49,844 bases of DNA from contig NZ_NKUF01000023.1 of the NCBI RefSeq assembly GCF_003206495.1, positions 1-49,844 on the forward strand, given 5' to 3'. How positions within the stretch are numbered: position 1 is the first letter of the stretch; each line of letters opens with the position of its first letter. Of this stretch, positions 16,495-26,262 are shown piece after piece. Under the pieces are notes generated by a model. It was not told the DNA's origin, made no database searches, and saw nothing but the letters and a program-made list of their open reading frames with translations. Source of the stretch: Gluconacetobacter entanii. Its GTDB lineage: Bacteria > Pseudomonadota > Alphaproteobacteria > Acetobacterales > Acetobacteraceae. Both the position numbers and the translations under genes were made by a program.

Positions 16495-17160
16495 ATGAAA
16501 ATCAAGACCCCGGCGGCCCTGCGTTCCCTGCGGCCTGCCTCTGTTACCGGCCTTGCGGCGCTGTCGCTTGGCATGATGGCGCTGGTTGCGGCCCCGCGCT
16601 GCGCGCAGGCCGATCCGTCGATCATCGTGGGGAACCAGGTGTCCTCCGCCACGGTGGAAACCGTGGATCATGAGGCGGGAACGGTGCTGCTGCGCGATCA
16701 TACCGGTGACCTCGTGACCGTGCGTATCCCGCCGGAGGCCCGCAATGTCCCGCACCTGCAGGCCGGTGACAAGATCAATATCCGTTTTTTCAAGACGATG
16801 GCCGTCTCCATCGTCCCGCCCGGTACGGAACCGCCGGAATCGACCATTACGTCGGCCAAGGGGTACGCGGGACTGCACCCGCATGGCATGCTGGTCTCCA
16901 ACCGTCGCGAACGGGTGCATGTGCTGGCGGTTGACCCGGCGCAGCACCTGATCACGTTCGACGATGCGGACCAGATCACCCGGACCGAGGTCGTGCAGCA
17001 AAAGGCGATGCAGGATTTCCTGAACACCGTAAAGGTGGGTGATACCGTCGATGTCACCGTGACCGACGCCGTATCGTTCGAGGTGATGAACCGCGTCATC
17101 GCCCCGTCCGCCACCGTGCAGCAGGCCCCCGGGCAGACCACCCCGCAGCAGGCGCCCTGA
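16495..17160 (+). CDS. Exported protein with two similar beta-rich halves, unknown function
   Basis: A 221-residue protein with a signal peptide (hydrophobic segment ending near RCAQA). The mature part has two related units: about residues 48-105 (VETVDHEAGTVLLRD...LQAGDKINIRF) and about 132-198 (VLAVDPAQHLITFDD...VKVGDTVDVTV). Each has a short strand pair and then a (V/A)GD turn, which suggests a duplicated small beta-barrel. The C-terminus is Pro/Gln-rich. No family is recognised. A terminator follows its stop. Confidence 0.65.
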   Translation: MKIKTPAALRSLRPASVTGLAALSLGMMALVAAPRCAQADPSIIVGNQVSSATVETVDHEAGTVLLRDHTGDLVTVRIPPEARNVPHLQAGDKINIRFFKTMAVSIVPPGTEPPESTITSAKGYAGLHPHGMLVSNRRERVHVLAVDPAQHLITFDDADQITRTEVVQQKAMQDFLNTVKVGDTVDVTVTDAVSFEVMNRVIAPSATVQQAPGQTTPQQAP

Positions 17161-17180
17161 GGGTTGCGGGAATGACGGAT

Positions 17181-17214
17181 GGCCCCTTCCGGTTGTGGGA
17201 GGGGCCGTTTTTTG
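17181..17214 (+). terminator. Rho-independent terminator
   Basis: Stem GGCCCCTTCC / GGGAGGGGCC with loop GGTTGT, followed by GTTTTTTG. It lies 20 nt after the stop of the exported-protein gene. Confidence 0.85.
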
Positions 17215-17253
17215 TCAGGTGGTTGTTTGCACGCAAGCGGTTGATGAAAAGCA

Positions 17254-17336
17254 TAAAGGTTTTTGGGGTGTCGCCTTTTTTTAAAAAGGCGACGTCTTCT
17301 GAAGCTTTTTGAAAAAAGCTTCACCAAAAACTTTTA
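17254..17336. repeat. Palindromic intergenic repeat, copy 3
   Basis: A full-length copy running from AAAGGTTTTTGGGGTGTCGCC through both hairpins to CACCAAAAACTTTT. It lies between convergent genes. Confidence 0.85.
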
Positions 17337-17350
17337 GTCGTAAATAAGGT

Positions 17351-18340
17351 CTAGACCTGCCCGGACAGGGAATAGCCCGACACCACGCCGTCAAGCATCG
17401 CATCAAGCCCGTCCTGCAACAGCGGGTCCACGCCGTGGGCGACATGGGCGCGGGCGCGTTTCTTGATGCTGTTGGCCACGCGCAGGTTGATTGGCTGTGC
17501 CGTGCCTTCGCGCAGGACACTGGCGACGGAGACCTGGCGTTCATGGGCCGCGCGCACCAGCAGGAAGGCGATGTGGTTCAGGATGTTGCCGAATTCGAAC
17601 CGGCCAAAGCGCGACCGGCAGCGCGTCATCTCGCCCAGCACCTCGATATAGCGGTCAATCACCGGGCGCGTGGTGTCGTGGCGGAAATGCAGGGTGTGGT
17701 ATTTCGCCGCGCGGGCATGTTCGATGCGCGCGTCCTCCCATTCGCCCAGTACCTCGTTGCCGGTTTCGACCATGCTGTGCCGTGCGCGGGCGTCGAGGCA
17801 GGTGGACACGAAATCCCCATGCGCCGTCGCATCCCATGTCAGGCCCCTGCCCATGCGGCCTTCGCACAGGGCGAAGCGGAAGCGCCGCTGGCCGTCGATT
17901 CCGTACAGGATGGCGGTCCCCCACCGGCACAGCGGGTCGGTGCCCAGCACCATGACATGCGATGTGTCGCCACGACGCATGTGGTGCTGCCATGTCAGCA
18001 CGTCGAACAGGCTTTCATCCTCCGCCACGCGGTCGATATGGGCATGGATATGGGCCATGAAGCGCGTGGTGGGCATGCCCGCGACACGCGGGGCGGCGAA
18101 ATCGATCCGCCACCATGTCGCCGCGCGCAGCAGGTGAAAGGCCAGTGCATTGCGCAACACCACAAGTTCCTCGTCCACACCGACCTGTTCGCACAGGGCG
18201 GAGACCACGCTGAAACGGTGCGTCAGCATGCTGACCTGGCGTGACATCGGCGTCCACGGGTTGAAATAGTCAACCAGGACCTCCGGACGGGAATGGGTCA
18301 GGTGCCAGATGGCCCGGGTGCAGTGGGTTTCGCGCATCAT
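17351..18340 (-). CDS. Hypothetical cytoplasmic protein
   Basis: A 329-residue protein without signal peptide or membrane segments, rich in His, Arg and aromatic residues. It is well behaved in codon use and has an AAGGAT ribosome-binding site 4 nt before the ATG at 18340 (7 nt before a second ATG). No known motif is apparent; a Trp/His cluster (TWQHHMRRGD) and a basic C-terminal segment (NSIKKRARAHVAHG) stand out. It is transcribed alone. Confidence 0.6.
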   Translation of the reverse strand: MMRETHCTRAIWHLTHSRPEVLVDYFNPWTPMSRQVSMLTHRFSVVSALCEQVGVDEELVVLRNALAFHLLRAATWWRIDFAAPRVAGMPTTRFMAHIHAHIDRVAEDESLFDVLTWQHHMRRGDTSHVMVLGTDPLCRWGTAILYGIDGQRRFRFALCEGRMGRGLTWDATAHGDFVSTCLDARARHSMVETGNEVLGEWEDARIEHARAAKYHTLHFRHDTTRPVIDRYIEVLGEMTRCRSRFGRFEFGNILNHIAFLLVRAAHERQVSVASVLREGTAQPINLRVANSIKKRARAHVAHGVDPLLQDGLDAMLDGVVSGYSLSGQV

Positions 18341-18930
18341 AAGATCCTTCTTGGCCCATGGGGTCCGGTCCGGTGGGCAGGGAGGGTCAGGAGCAGGGTG
18401 GCAGGGGCATGGCCGGTCACGCATGGCCCGCAATGGTGGGGATGTGGCGAATGGTGGTGTCCCGCGCGCAGGTGCGCCTGCCGCATGGATGCCGGGGTCG
18501 TGTGTGCGCGACGGATGGCGTCGCGGCCAGCATCGGCCGGGCAATAACCCGGAGGCGTGATGCCTGACCATGTTTATTGATAACCATTCTTAACATCAAG
18601 TTAAAAATAGGACAGGTCGCACTTTCTTACGTGGGTGCGACCAACGGACGGTCCGGGCCTGCCTGCCGGATGTCCATGCGGACAGCACGATCTTTCGTGA
18701 TACGGGTCCGCCTTCCCCCCGCATGTGGCGCATGGGGACGGCACTGGCGTCACGTTCCGGGGCACCCCGGCGCAGTATAAACGATCCGGGTCCGTTGCCT
18801 TTTTGTTGGAAGGGGAATGGTTATACCATTGGTATGGTGCCGGTTTTGAGAAAAGTTCCACGATCCCCCGGATTTCTACTTAGGAGATGGAAAATTCCTG
18901 TCCCGGCAGGCACCCCGGACGTTTATTCAC
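18341..18930. other. Long intergenic region with a small palindrome
   Basis: No gene is supported in these 590 nt. The part nearest 18340 is GC-rich. An AT-rich patch at 18570-18620 could hold the promoter of the minus-strand gene. The palindrome ATACCATTGGTAT (18823-18835, symmetric around a central T) looks like an operator but points to no nearby start on either strand. Confidence 0.5.
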
Positions 18931-19854
18931 CTATCCACCTGTTCCCTGCCGCCACAGGCGGCGCAGGACCAGTCGGTCCAGTTCCACCAGCGCCCGCCCG
19001 ACGATGGACGGATCGGTATGCTTGGCGTCGAACAATGTCACCTCGCCGGCAGCAGACAGGGTGTGCATCCCGTCGTTGAACGGGGCGAAGGTCGCGGGCG
19101 CGTGCAGGGGGGCACTGGCCCGGGCCTCGAAATGCTGCGGCGTCAGGGTGGTGACATGCAGCGGCGTGATCGCCCCGCCATAGGTATGGGCGCAGTCCTG
19201 CGTCGGCAGTACCAACCCGTCTTCGGTCACGACGGGCGTGCCGCCGGGGCGGGTGCTGCGGATGTCGCGGCGCACGGGATTGCCCGGGTGGGGATGCCAC
19301 GGCCCCATCAGGCGGTCGGCCCATGCGACATGCAGCAGGCTGATGCGGTCGGTCGCGGACTGTCCCCACGGGGCATGGAACATCCACCACCGTCCGTCGT
19401 GGAAAATGGGGGAGGCATCGACCGCGGCGCCGGGGAATGAGAATTCGGGCACCCGTTCCCAGCGATAGGGAAAGTCGGTGGCGCGATACAGGTTCTGCTG
19501 CCCCGACCGGCCGGATTCGGGCATCATGTAGAGCGTGCCGTCGGTATCGCGCACGATCACGGGATAGGACAGGTGCCACGGTTCGACCAGCACCGGGCAG
19601 TGTTCCACAAGCGTCAGGGCACGGTCGAACACGAACACGTCGATGCGCCCGATTTTCACGCGGTAATCATACGCCTCGGCAAAGACATACAGGCGCCCGT
19701 CCTGCCAGATGCCGAACGGGTCGGCGATGAAGCGGAACGGGCCGGGATTGTCGATCCATGTGACCGGGTGCGCCCCCACGCCATCGCGCAGCACCTGCGC
19801 CATGGGTGCATTGATGATGCCCGTGCGCCAGATATCGGTCCGTCCCAGTCCCAA
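18931..19854 (-). CDS. Beta-propeller-like protein related to the GINT1 N-terminal / GH43-like fold
   Basis: A 307-residue protein with repeated short blocks typical of five-bladed propellers: FRFIADPFGIWQDGRLYVFAE near residues 40-60, LSYPVIVRDTDGTLYMMPE, ASPIFHDGRWWMFHAP and TQDCAHTYGGAI. The ADPF...DGRLYVFAE signature matches the domain at the N-terminus of plant glucosamine inositolphosphorylceramide transferase, also found in bacterial sugar-modifying proteins. The function in bacteria is unclear; a glycolipid or polysaccharide role is inference. The start is a TTG at 19854 with AAAGGA 7 nt upstream. It lies 33 nt after the acyl-CoA-dehydrogenase-like gene, probably in one operon. Confidence 0.65.
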   Translation of the reverse strand: MGLGRTDIWRTGIINAPMAQVLRDGVGAHPVTWIDNPGPFRFIADPFGIWQDGRLYVFAEAYDYRVKIGRIDVFVFDRALTLVEHCPVLVEPWHLSYPVIVRDTDGTLYMMPESGRSGQQNLYRATDFPYRWERVPEFSFPGAAVDASPIFHDGRWWMFHAPWGQSATDRISLLHVAWADRLMGPWHPHPGNPVRRDIRSTRPGGTPVVTEDGLVLPTQDCAHTYGGAITPLHVTTLTPQHFEARASAPLHAPATFAPFNDGMHTLSAAGEVTLFDAKHTDPSIVGRALVELDRLVLRRLWRQGTGG

Positions 19855-19887
19855 TGTCGTATCCTTTCGTGGATCATGCAGGCGATG

Positions 19888-21036
19888 TCAGGCCCCGCGT
19901 GCCAGCGCCGTGCGTCCCGACAGCATCAGCGCCGTGTCGGATTGCGGGGTATGGATGCGCCCGCACAGGACATCGCGGTAATGGCGTTCCAGCGGGTTGT
20001 CCTGCGACAGTCCCGGATTGCCGATCGCCGCGATGGCGCGTTCGGTGGCGCGGATCGCGTTCTCCGTCATGACATATTTCACCATGTTCGCCTCGGCAAG
20101 GCTCAGCGTCCCGTCCTCCTCCCGCGCCAGCGCATGCGACAGCAGCGCCGTGTTCGGCAGCAGCAGGGCCTCGATCTCGCCCAGCAGCACCTCGAAGCGC
20201 GGCAGCGTCGCCAGCGGTCTGCCAAGGCCGGAGGGCACGCGGTCATGCAGGAACGACACCAGCCATTCCCGCCCCGACCGCGCCACCGCGTCATACAGCG
20301 CCGCAATCACGATGGCATGCCAGATGGCGACGAAACTGTCCTTCTCCTGCCACGCCTCCGGCGCGCGCAGGTCCGCGATCGCGTCATCGGGCAGGCGCAC
20401 ATTGTCAAAGATGACGGTGTTGCTGCCGGTCGCGCGCATGCCCATCTGGTGCCATGTCTTCTCGATCCGGATGCCCGGCGTGCGCATGTCCACCAGTACC
20501 TGCCCGGTGCGGAACGGTTCCTCCTCCGTGCTGACCCAGACGAGGCCCCAGCGCAGGGCGGTTGAGCCTGTGGAATAGATCTTGGTTCCGTCCAGCCTCC
20601 ATCCGTCCGCGTCGCGGCGGATGCGTGTCGCGGGACGTCCCCCGCGCGACGGCGTGCCAAGGTCAGGCTCCACCCGCAGCGCATTGAGCAGCGCGCCCTC
20701 GCGCACCGCGCTTTCGCCGACCCTGCGGCGCAGGTCCTCGGGCCATGTGCCCGATGCGGCGATGGCGGCGTGCTGCAGGTACTGCATCCCCACGATCAGC
20801 GCCGTGGACGGATCGCCCTGCGCCAGCGCCGCCACGACGGTCACGATATCGCGCAGCGGCGCCGCCTGCCCGCCAAAGGCACGCGGGACGCTCAGCCCCA
20901 GAAGGCCGGCCTGCTGCAACTCGGCAAGGTTTTCGGTCGCGATTTCCCCGCTGCGGTCATGCGCGGCCGCGCGGGTGGCGAAACGCGCGGCAAGGTCGTG
21001 CAGGTCGGCCTGCGTGCAGGGGAGTGTCATGGTCAT
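19888..21036 (-). CDS. Acyl-CoA-dehydrogenase-like flavoprotein
   Basis: A 382-residue protein of the acyl-CoA dehydrogenase fold: N-terminal helical domain with [12 protein letters not shown] near residue 48, middle beta-domain with [10 protein letters not shown] and [23 protein letters not shown], and C-terminal helices. The MGMRATGS block fits the FAD-dependent monooxygenase/desulfurization-like branch (SfnB/DszC type) as well as dehydrogenases. No electron-transfer flavoprotein genes are close. Two in-frame ATGs (21036, 21030) are possible starts. It is co-directional with the propeller-like gene. Confidence 0.75.
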   Translation of the reverse strand: MTMTLPCTQADLHDLAARFATRAAAHDRSGEIATENLAELQQAGLLGLSVPRAFGGQAAPLRDIVTVVAALAQGDPSTALIVGMQYLQHAAIAASGTWPEDLRRRVGESAVREGALLNALRVEPDLGTPSRGGRPATRIRRDADGWRLDGTKIYSTGSTALRWGLVWVSTEEEPFRTGQVLVDMRTPGIRIEKTWHQMGMRATGSNTVIFDNVRLPDDAIADLRAPEAWQEKDSFVAIWHAIVIAALYDAVARSGREWLVSFLHDRVPSGLGRPLATLPRFEVLLGEIEALLLPNTALLSHALAREEDGTLSLAEANMVKYVMTENAIRATERAIAAIGNPGLSQDNPLERHYRDVLCGRIHTPQSDTALMLSGRTALARGA

Positions 21037-21116
21037 GGCCCTGTGTGCGGTTCATGGGTGGGGACGTATGGTAGGGGGTGCGGGCGGTGTTGGGCACCCT
21101 TTTTCCGGGTGTGGCC

Positions 21117-21272
21117 CCTTTCGAAGCTTTTTGAAAAAAGCTTCACCAAAAACTTTTATGAATTCAGGGCATGTTCCATAATATGTGGAGGGAATAATTC
21201 TATATCCTTCCCAAAAATCACCATAATATTCAAAAGTCTTTTTGCTTCTTTTTCTTCAGAAAAAGAAGACCC
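21117..21272. repeat. Composite repeat: half of palindromic repeat plus second hairpin (copy 4)
   Basis: Begins with CGAAGCTTTTTGAAAAAAGC and CACCAAAAACTTTT (copy 4 of the first family, one end missing). About 75 nt later comes CTTCTTTTTCTTCAGAAAAAGAAG with flanking AAAAGTCTTTTTG (21231-21272). It is the inverse orientation of the composites at 39571 and 40727. The remaining 21037-21396 gap has no gene. Confidence 0.75.
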
Positions 21273-21396
21273 TTCCCTCATGCATCCCCCCTGCCAATCC
21301 CGTGTATTTACAAGGACGTTCGTGCTGCGATATCCGGATGCAGCGGCGCGTGGCCTCTTGCGGGGTTCCATCGCGCCCCATTGGCAGGAGGCTTCA

Positions 21397-22212
21397 TTGA
21401 GTACCACCACACAGACCCGTCGCCGAACCATCCGTGACGTGACCAAGGGCGAGGTGCCGGGCGTATGGCTGACGGCCTATACCGCGCCGGTGGCGCAGCG
21501 GCTTGATGCGCATGTGGATGTCATGCTGGTGGGGGATTCCCTTGGCATGGTGGTCTATGGCCTGCCCAGCACGGTTGGCGTCACGATGGACATGATGATC
21601 GCCCATGGCGCGGCCGTCATGCGCGGGTCGCACCGTGCGCTGGTGGTCGTGGACATGCCGTTCGGGTCGTACCAGGAATCCCCCGCGCAGGCGTTCCGCA
21701 ATGCCGCGCGCATCATGGCGGAGACGGGATGCGGCGCGGTCAAGCTGGAAGGTGGCGCGGAAATGGCGGAGACGGTGCGCTTCCTGACGCAGCGCGGGGT
21801 GCCGGTATGCGGGCATGTCGGCCTGATGCCGCAGGCGGTCAACACGACGGGCGGTTTCCGCACGCAGGGGCGTGATGCGGCACAGGCGGCGAAGGTCACG
21901 GCCGACGCCCACGCCATTGCCGACGCCGGGGCGTTCGCCGTCGTGATCGAGGGCACGGTCGAACCCGTGGCGCGCGCGATTACGCAGGAACTCGCGGTGC
22001 CGACCATCGGCATTGGTGCCTCGGTGGCCTGCGACGGGCAGGTGCTGGTGGTTGACGACCTGATCGGGGCGTTCGGCGATTTCACCCCCCGCTTCGTCCG
22101 CCGCTATGCCGAGGTGGGGGCGATGATCGACGATGCCGCCGCCCGTTATGCCGATGACGTGCGCAACCGTCGCTTTCCCACCGATGCGCAGTGCTTCGGA
22201 ACCCGCCGGTAA
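21397..22212 (+). CDS. panB: 3-methyl-2-oxobutanoate hydroxymethyltransferase (ketopantoate synthesis)
   Basis: A 271-residue PanB, first enzyme of the pantothenate/CoA branch: transfers a hydroxymethyl group from methylene-THF to 2-oxoisovalerate. Motifs: [16 protein letters not shown] near residue 42, [16 protein letters not shown], catalytic Glu in VIEGTVE and PTIGIGAS. The start is TTG at 21397, decided by a strong GGAGG site 5 nt upstream; the open frame extends further back without family resemblance. Unlike many genomes, panC is not adjacent. Confidence 0.93.
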   Translation: MSTTTQTRRRTIRDVTKGEVPGVWLTAYTAPVAQRLDAHVDVMLVGDSLGMVVYGLPSTVGVTMDMMIAHGAAVMRGSHRALVVVDMPFGSYQESPAQAFRNAARIMAETGCGAVKLEGGAEMAETVRFLTQRGVPVCGHVGLMPQAVNTTGGFRTQGRDAAQAAKVTADAHAIADAGAFAVVIEGTVEPVARAITQELAVPTIGIGASVACDGQVLVVDDLIGAFGDFTPRFVRRYAEVGAMIDDAAARYADDVRNRRFPTDAQCFGTRR

Positions 22213-22276
22213 GGAAGGATCGACGGGTGGTGGGAAGCGTGCCATGCTGATGCCTTGCTGAAGCAGAGACGGTGCG

Positions 22277-23623
22277 GTGCAGATCCTTCCCCTTTCCCCT
22301 GTCGCGGCGGATACGGCGCGAACGCCCGCCTTTGGCGCGCGTGAACTGCTGGCGTTCGGGGCGGGAGACCTTGCGTTCAACATCATCTGGGGGCTGATGC
22401 TCAGCTACCTGGAATATTTCTATACCGACATCTGCCTGTTCCCGCCCGCGTCCGTCGCCCTCATCCTTTTGTGCGCGCGCGCCATCAGCATCGTGGCCGA
22501 CCCGGTGGTGGGCATGGTGATCGACCGCCGTCCGGCGGGACGGCAGGCGCTGCCGCTGCTGCGCGCGGGGCTTTTGCCGTTCGCCTTCATGATCGTGCTG
22601 GCCTTCGTGCCGATGGGCGGGCAGGCGGGGGTGGCGCGTTACGTGTGGGCCTGCGTCACCTATATGGGCCTGTGCGTGACCTACAGCGTGACCAACACCG
22701 CCTATGGCGCGCTGACCAGCCTGATTTCCGACGACCCGGCCATCCGCCTGCGCCTTGCCAGCGCGCGCATGGTGGGGGCGGGGTGTGGTACGCTCTTGAT
22801 CGCGGTGCTGGCGCTGCCGGCGGTGGACTGGCTGGGCCATGGCGACAGGCGGCACGGCTTCATGCTGTTCATGATGATTGTTGCGGTGGTGGTCGCCGCC
22901 CTGCTGGGGCTTGTGGCCACGCTGTGCCACGAACGCGCCCGTGCGCACCGCGACCGCCTGCCGGTGCGGGTGCTGGCGCGTGCGCTGCTGCGCAATGGCG
23001 GGTGGCTGCGCCTGACGGGGGCGATGATCCTTGTGATGCTGGGATCGACCTTCATGTTCGGGGCGCTGGTCTATTACGTGCGTTTCGTGCTGGGTGGCAG
23101 CGACCATGACGCGGGCTGGATCCTGGGCGCGATGAACGTGCTGGGCCTGTGCGGCAGCGCGTGCAGCGCGACACTCGCCCGGCGGTGGGGCAACCGGGGC
23201 CTGATGGGGGTGGGAACGTGCCTGTGCGGGACGTGGCTGATGCTGGCGTGGCTGTGCCCGCCGTCATGGGCGGTGACGGTGGCGGCGATGTGCCTGTTCG
23301 GCCTGTGCCTTGGCCTGTGCAACCCGGCCTGCTTCGCGCTGCTGGCCCAGTATGTGGAGGACGGTGCGCGCGCAAGCGGCGTGCGTACGGCGGGGCTTGC
23401 ATGGGCGCTCAATTCCACGGCGTCGAAACTGGCCTTTGACGGCGGGGGCAGCATGCTGGCGTGGCTGTTGGCGGGATACGGGCTGGTTGCGGGCGACCAT
23501 GCGCAGGCGGCGGCCGCGCGCGCGGGCATCGGGGTCGGGTTCCTGGACATTCCGGCCTGTGCCTTTGTCGCCGCCGGGGTGGCCGTGCTGCTGCTGTGCC
23601 CGCGTCCGGCCAGGGATGCCTAG
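22277..23623 (+). CDS. MFS/GPH-family sugar:cation symporter-like permease
   Basis: A 448-residue membrane protein with about 12 hydrophobic segments. The N-terminus (FGAGDLAFNIIWGLMLSYLEYFYTD) and the DPVVGMVIDRR loop near residue 75 match the glycoside-pentoside-hexuronide (MelB) group of the major facilitator superfamily. The substrate is unknown; a sugar is plausible. It begins with GTG at 22277, 64 nt after panB on the same strand, but no functional link is evident. Confidence 0.82.
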   Translation: MQILPLSPVAADTARTPAFGARELLAFGAGDLAFNIIWGLMLSYLEYFYTDICLFPPASVALILLCARAISIVADPVVGMVIDRRPAGRQALPLLRAGLLPFAFMIVLAFVPMGGQAGVARYVWACVTYMGLCVTYSVTNTAYGALTSLISDDPAIRLRLASARMVGAGCGTLLIAVLALPAVDWLGHGDRRHGFMLFMMIVAVVVAALLGLVATLCHERARAHRDRLPVRVLARALLRNGGWLRLTGAMILVMLGSTFMFGALVYYVRFVLGGSDHDAGWILGAMNVLGLCGSACSATLARRWGNRGLMGVGTCLCGTWLMLAWLCPPSWAVTVAAMCLFGLCLGLCNPACFALLAQYVEDGARASGVRTAGLAWALNSTASKLAFDGGGSMLAWLLAGYGLVAGDHAQAAAARAGIGVGFLDIPACAFVAAGVAVLLLCPRPARDA

Positions 23624-23642
23624 AAACTGTTGATAAAGGAAT

Positions 23643-23722
23643 AGAAGTTTTTGGTGAAGCTTTTTTCAAAAAGCTTCAGAAGACGTCGCCTTTTTAAAAA
23701 AAGGCGACACCCAAAAACTTTT
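23643..23722. repeat. Palindromic intergenic repeat, copy 5
   Basis: A full-length copy: GAAGTTTTTGGTG end, GAAGCTTTTTTCAAAAAGCTTC hairpin, GTCGCCTTTTT/AAAAAGGCGAC stem, CCAAAAACTTTT end. It lies between convergent genes. Confidence 0.88.
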
Positions 23723-23741
23723 ATTCATTTCCCCTAACCGT

Positions 23742-26219
23742 TCAGAACCCGGTGGAGGCCGTGAACAGCACCGCAAGGCCGCCGCCCAAGTAATAGGTCG
23801 GCGTCTGTCCGGCGATGGTGGTGCCATGCACGCCGGTCGTGTCGCGCGCGTTGAAGGTGGGGGTGGCGACACCGGACAGGTAATGCTGGTTGGTGATGTT
23901 GATGAAGTTCATGCGCAATTCCGGCCGCGACAGGAAATAATGGCTGTCCATGCGGTATCCGAACGCAAGGTTGCCGGTGGTATGGTCCGACAGGCGTTCG
24001 TCATTCATGAAGGTCGCATACTGGTGGCCGACATATTTCACGTCCGCCATGCCAAAGAAATGCCCGTCGTCATAGCTGATGCCCGCTGACGCCTGCAGCG
24101 TCGGGCTGTTGACGGCGGTGCGCCCGCGCGTGCGCAGCAGGTCGCCATTGACGGAAATGTCGTCGTCGATGGTGGCATGCAGGTATTCCCCCGACAGGTA
24201 CGGGCTCCAGTGGTGCCACGGATGGGTGCCGATCTCCACATCCACGCCGCGCGTCGTCTGCCCCCCGCCATTGAGGGTGGAGGCCACGGTCGCATTGTTC
24301 ACGTCGATGGTGGTCTGGATCTCGCGGTTGGTGAAGTCGTAGTTGAACAGCGTCACCCCCCCCATCAGCCACGTCCCGGAATAGCGGTAGCCCAGCTCCT
24401 CCGACACGGAATACTGGTTCTTCACCCGGTTGGGGTCGAGTGCGCCTGTAATCGGGCTGTAGGTGGTGAACAGCGCGGATTCGTCGGGCGTGCGGAAACT
24501 GGTGGTGGTGTTGAAGAACACCTGGTGGCGCGGCGTGATCTGGTAGCTGATGGCCATGCGCGGCAGCGGGATGGACGTGTTGCTGCCGACATTGGTCTGG
24601 TTCCACGCGGCATCGGTCGTGCTGCAGTGCCGGTCGAGCATCACGTCCTTGAACCCGACCTCAAGGTGCAGCTTCTTGTGCAGGAACGTCATCCGGTCGC
24701 CCACGTACAGGGCGTTGGTCTGTGCGATGGAATGGAAGCCGCCCGCCTGCAACTGCCGCCCGTCGGGGGTCAGGATGGTGCGGCTGATGCGGTCCACCCA
24801 GATGTCGGGGGCATATCCGTTCGCACTGACGGCGGTAAAGGGCTGTTTCTCATTGTCGTCGGAATAGTCGTACCATGCCCCCAGCACGAGGTCATGGTTG
24901 GCGATGTGCCAGTCCAGCGTGGCGTTCACCCCGGCGCGGTAGCTGTTCTGCGTCCAGTTCGCGCGCACCAGGTCATCCACGCCCGGAACCCCGCGCGGTG
25001 TCGCCTGCCCCTCGGCATACATCCCCGCATCCGCCAGCGTCGTGCCCGACGGGTCGTTGCCATAGCTCCACTGCGCATAGGGCGTCATCTTCAGCCGCAG
25101 CCCGTGCGTCAGGTTGAAATGCGAGGGGGCGGCGACATAGAAGATACGCTCCGGCTGGCGGTACAGCGGCGCGTAATCCGCCCCGCCCGCCGCGTCATCG
25201 GGGTCAAAGGTGCGCGCAAGGTTGTTTGCCGCGCCATACGGCCCCGACTGTTTCCAGTCCGCCTTGTCCACCAGCGGGTAGTAGCTGGAGACCATCGTGT
25301 TCCATGTCCCGATGAGGGAGACGCGGTTGTCATCGCCCCAGTCGCGCAGGAACTTGAAATCGATATGCTGGCGTTCGTCATGCCCCGGCCCGCGCCAGTT
25401 GTCGGTATAGCCGTGGGAGTAGGAGACGAAGCCGCGGATGCCGGTATGCCCGATGGTGCCCGTCTCCAGCCGCAGGAATTCGCGGTTGGTGTTGTATGAT
25501 CCGTATGACACGTCGGCATAGCCACCGGCACGTTCCGCCGGGTCGCGGAACGTCATTTCCATCAGGCCGCCCGCCGCGTTGAGCACGGGGGCGTCAAGGT
25601 CCGCCGCCCCCTGGGCGAGGGAGACGGTCTGGTAATTCTCCGTATCCGCGAACTGCCCCGGATAGCCGTTGTAATAGGCGATGTCGTTGAGCGGCATCCC
25701 TTCGAGCAGGTAGCCGATCGAATCCCCGCCCATGCCGCGCACGTTGATGTTCGTTTGCGGCGAGAAGCCGAGCGGGTCGGAGGTCGCGACATTCGCGCCC
25801 GGCAGCATCGCGACCATGTCGAACGCCGTGGCGGAGGGGGCCTGCTTGTCCATGAAGTCGGTGCCGATGGTGCTGACGGATTTCGGGGCCTTCTCCTCCC
25901 GCAGCAGGCCGCCGCCGGGCTGGTGGCCGTGGGGATGCGCCTGGGTTACGGAAATGTGTTCGTGCGCGGGGGCGGGCATGGCGGCGTTCGGGTGCGGCGT
26001 GGTGGCGGCCGCGTGCCGGGCGCCCGCGCGCGATGCGGTGGCGGGCGTTGCGGCAGGTGTTGTGGTGGATGTGGCCGCAGGGGCCGTCGCAGACGTCGCG
26101 GGGGCCGCCCACGCGGTGTCATTCGCCCCGCCAAGCACCGCCATGACGGCAGCCAGCACATGGCGCGGTGCGGCGCGGGTCGGTGCCGGATGGTGCTGCA
26201 AAAGGACGCGGCGGGTCAT
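23742..26219 (-). CDS. TonB-dependent outer-membrane receptor with His-rich N-terminal region
   Basis: An 825-residue receptor. A signal segment ends near AWA-APA (residue 39). Then comes an Ala/Thr/Pro linker and a His-rich stretch (about residues 68-105, with HEHISVTQAHPHGH), which includes a TonB-box-like ISVTQ. The plug domain has NVRGMGGDSIGYLLEGMPLND and LNAAGGLMEMTFRDP; the barrel ends in a terminal Phe (FTASTGF). It would import a large or scarce ligand using TonB energy. A Pho-box-like site lies 44 nt upstream, and the gene is divergent from phoU-phoB-phoR, so a phosphate-linked ligand is possible. The His-rich part could instead point to a metal. Confidence 0.88.
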   Translation of the reverse strand: MTRRVLLQHHPAPTRAAPRHVLAAVMAVLGGANDTAWAAPATSATAPAATSTTTPAATPATASRAGARHAAATTPHPNAAMPAPAHEHISVTQAHPHGHQPGGGLLREEKAPKSVSTIGTDFMDKQAPSATAFDMVAMLPGANVATSDPLGFSPQTNINVRGMGGDSIGYLLEGMPLNDIAYYNGYPGQFADTENYQTVSLAQGAADLDAPVLNAAGGLMEMTFRDPAERAGGYADVSYGSYNTNREFLRLETGTIGHTGIRGFVSYSHGYTDNWRGPGHDERQHIDFKFLRDWGDDNRVSLIGTWNTMVSSYYPLVDKADWKQSGPYGAANNLARTFDPDDAAGGADYAPLYRQPERIFYVAAPSHFNLTHGLRLKMTPYAQWSYGNDPSGTTLADAGMYAEGQATPRGVPGVDDLVRANWTQNSYRAGVNATLDWHIANHDLVLGAWYDYSDDNEKQPFTAVSANGYAPDIWVDRISRTILTPDGRQLQAGGFHSIAQTNALYVGDRMTFLHKKLHLEVGFKDVMLDRHCSTTDAAWNQTNVGSNTSIPLPRMAISYQITPRHQVFFNTTTSFRTPDESALFTTYSPITGALDPNRVKNQYSVSEELGYRYSGTWLMGGVTLFNYDFTNREIQTTIDVNNATVASTLNGGGQTTRGVDVEIGTHPWHHWSPYLSGEYLHATIDDDISVNGDLLRTRGRTAVNSPTLQASAGISYDDGHFFGMADVKYVGHQYATFMNDERLSDHTTGNLAFGYRMDSHYFLSRPELRMNFINITNQHYLSGVATPTFNARDTTGVHGTTIAGQTPTYYLGGGLAVLFTASTGF

Positions 26220-26262
26220 GGGGCGGCGGTTTCCTTGGCAAAAGACGTTTGAAAATGTTGAT

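Noticed and set aside
18823-18835. Palindrome ATACCATTGGTAT as an operator
   Set aside because: It is short, far from any start codon and has no second copy, so chance is likely.
22082-23107. Minus-strand 341-codon frame opposite the permease
   Set aside because: Composition (Gln/His/Arg) is typical of antisense reading of a membrane-protein gene.
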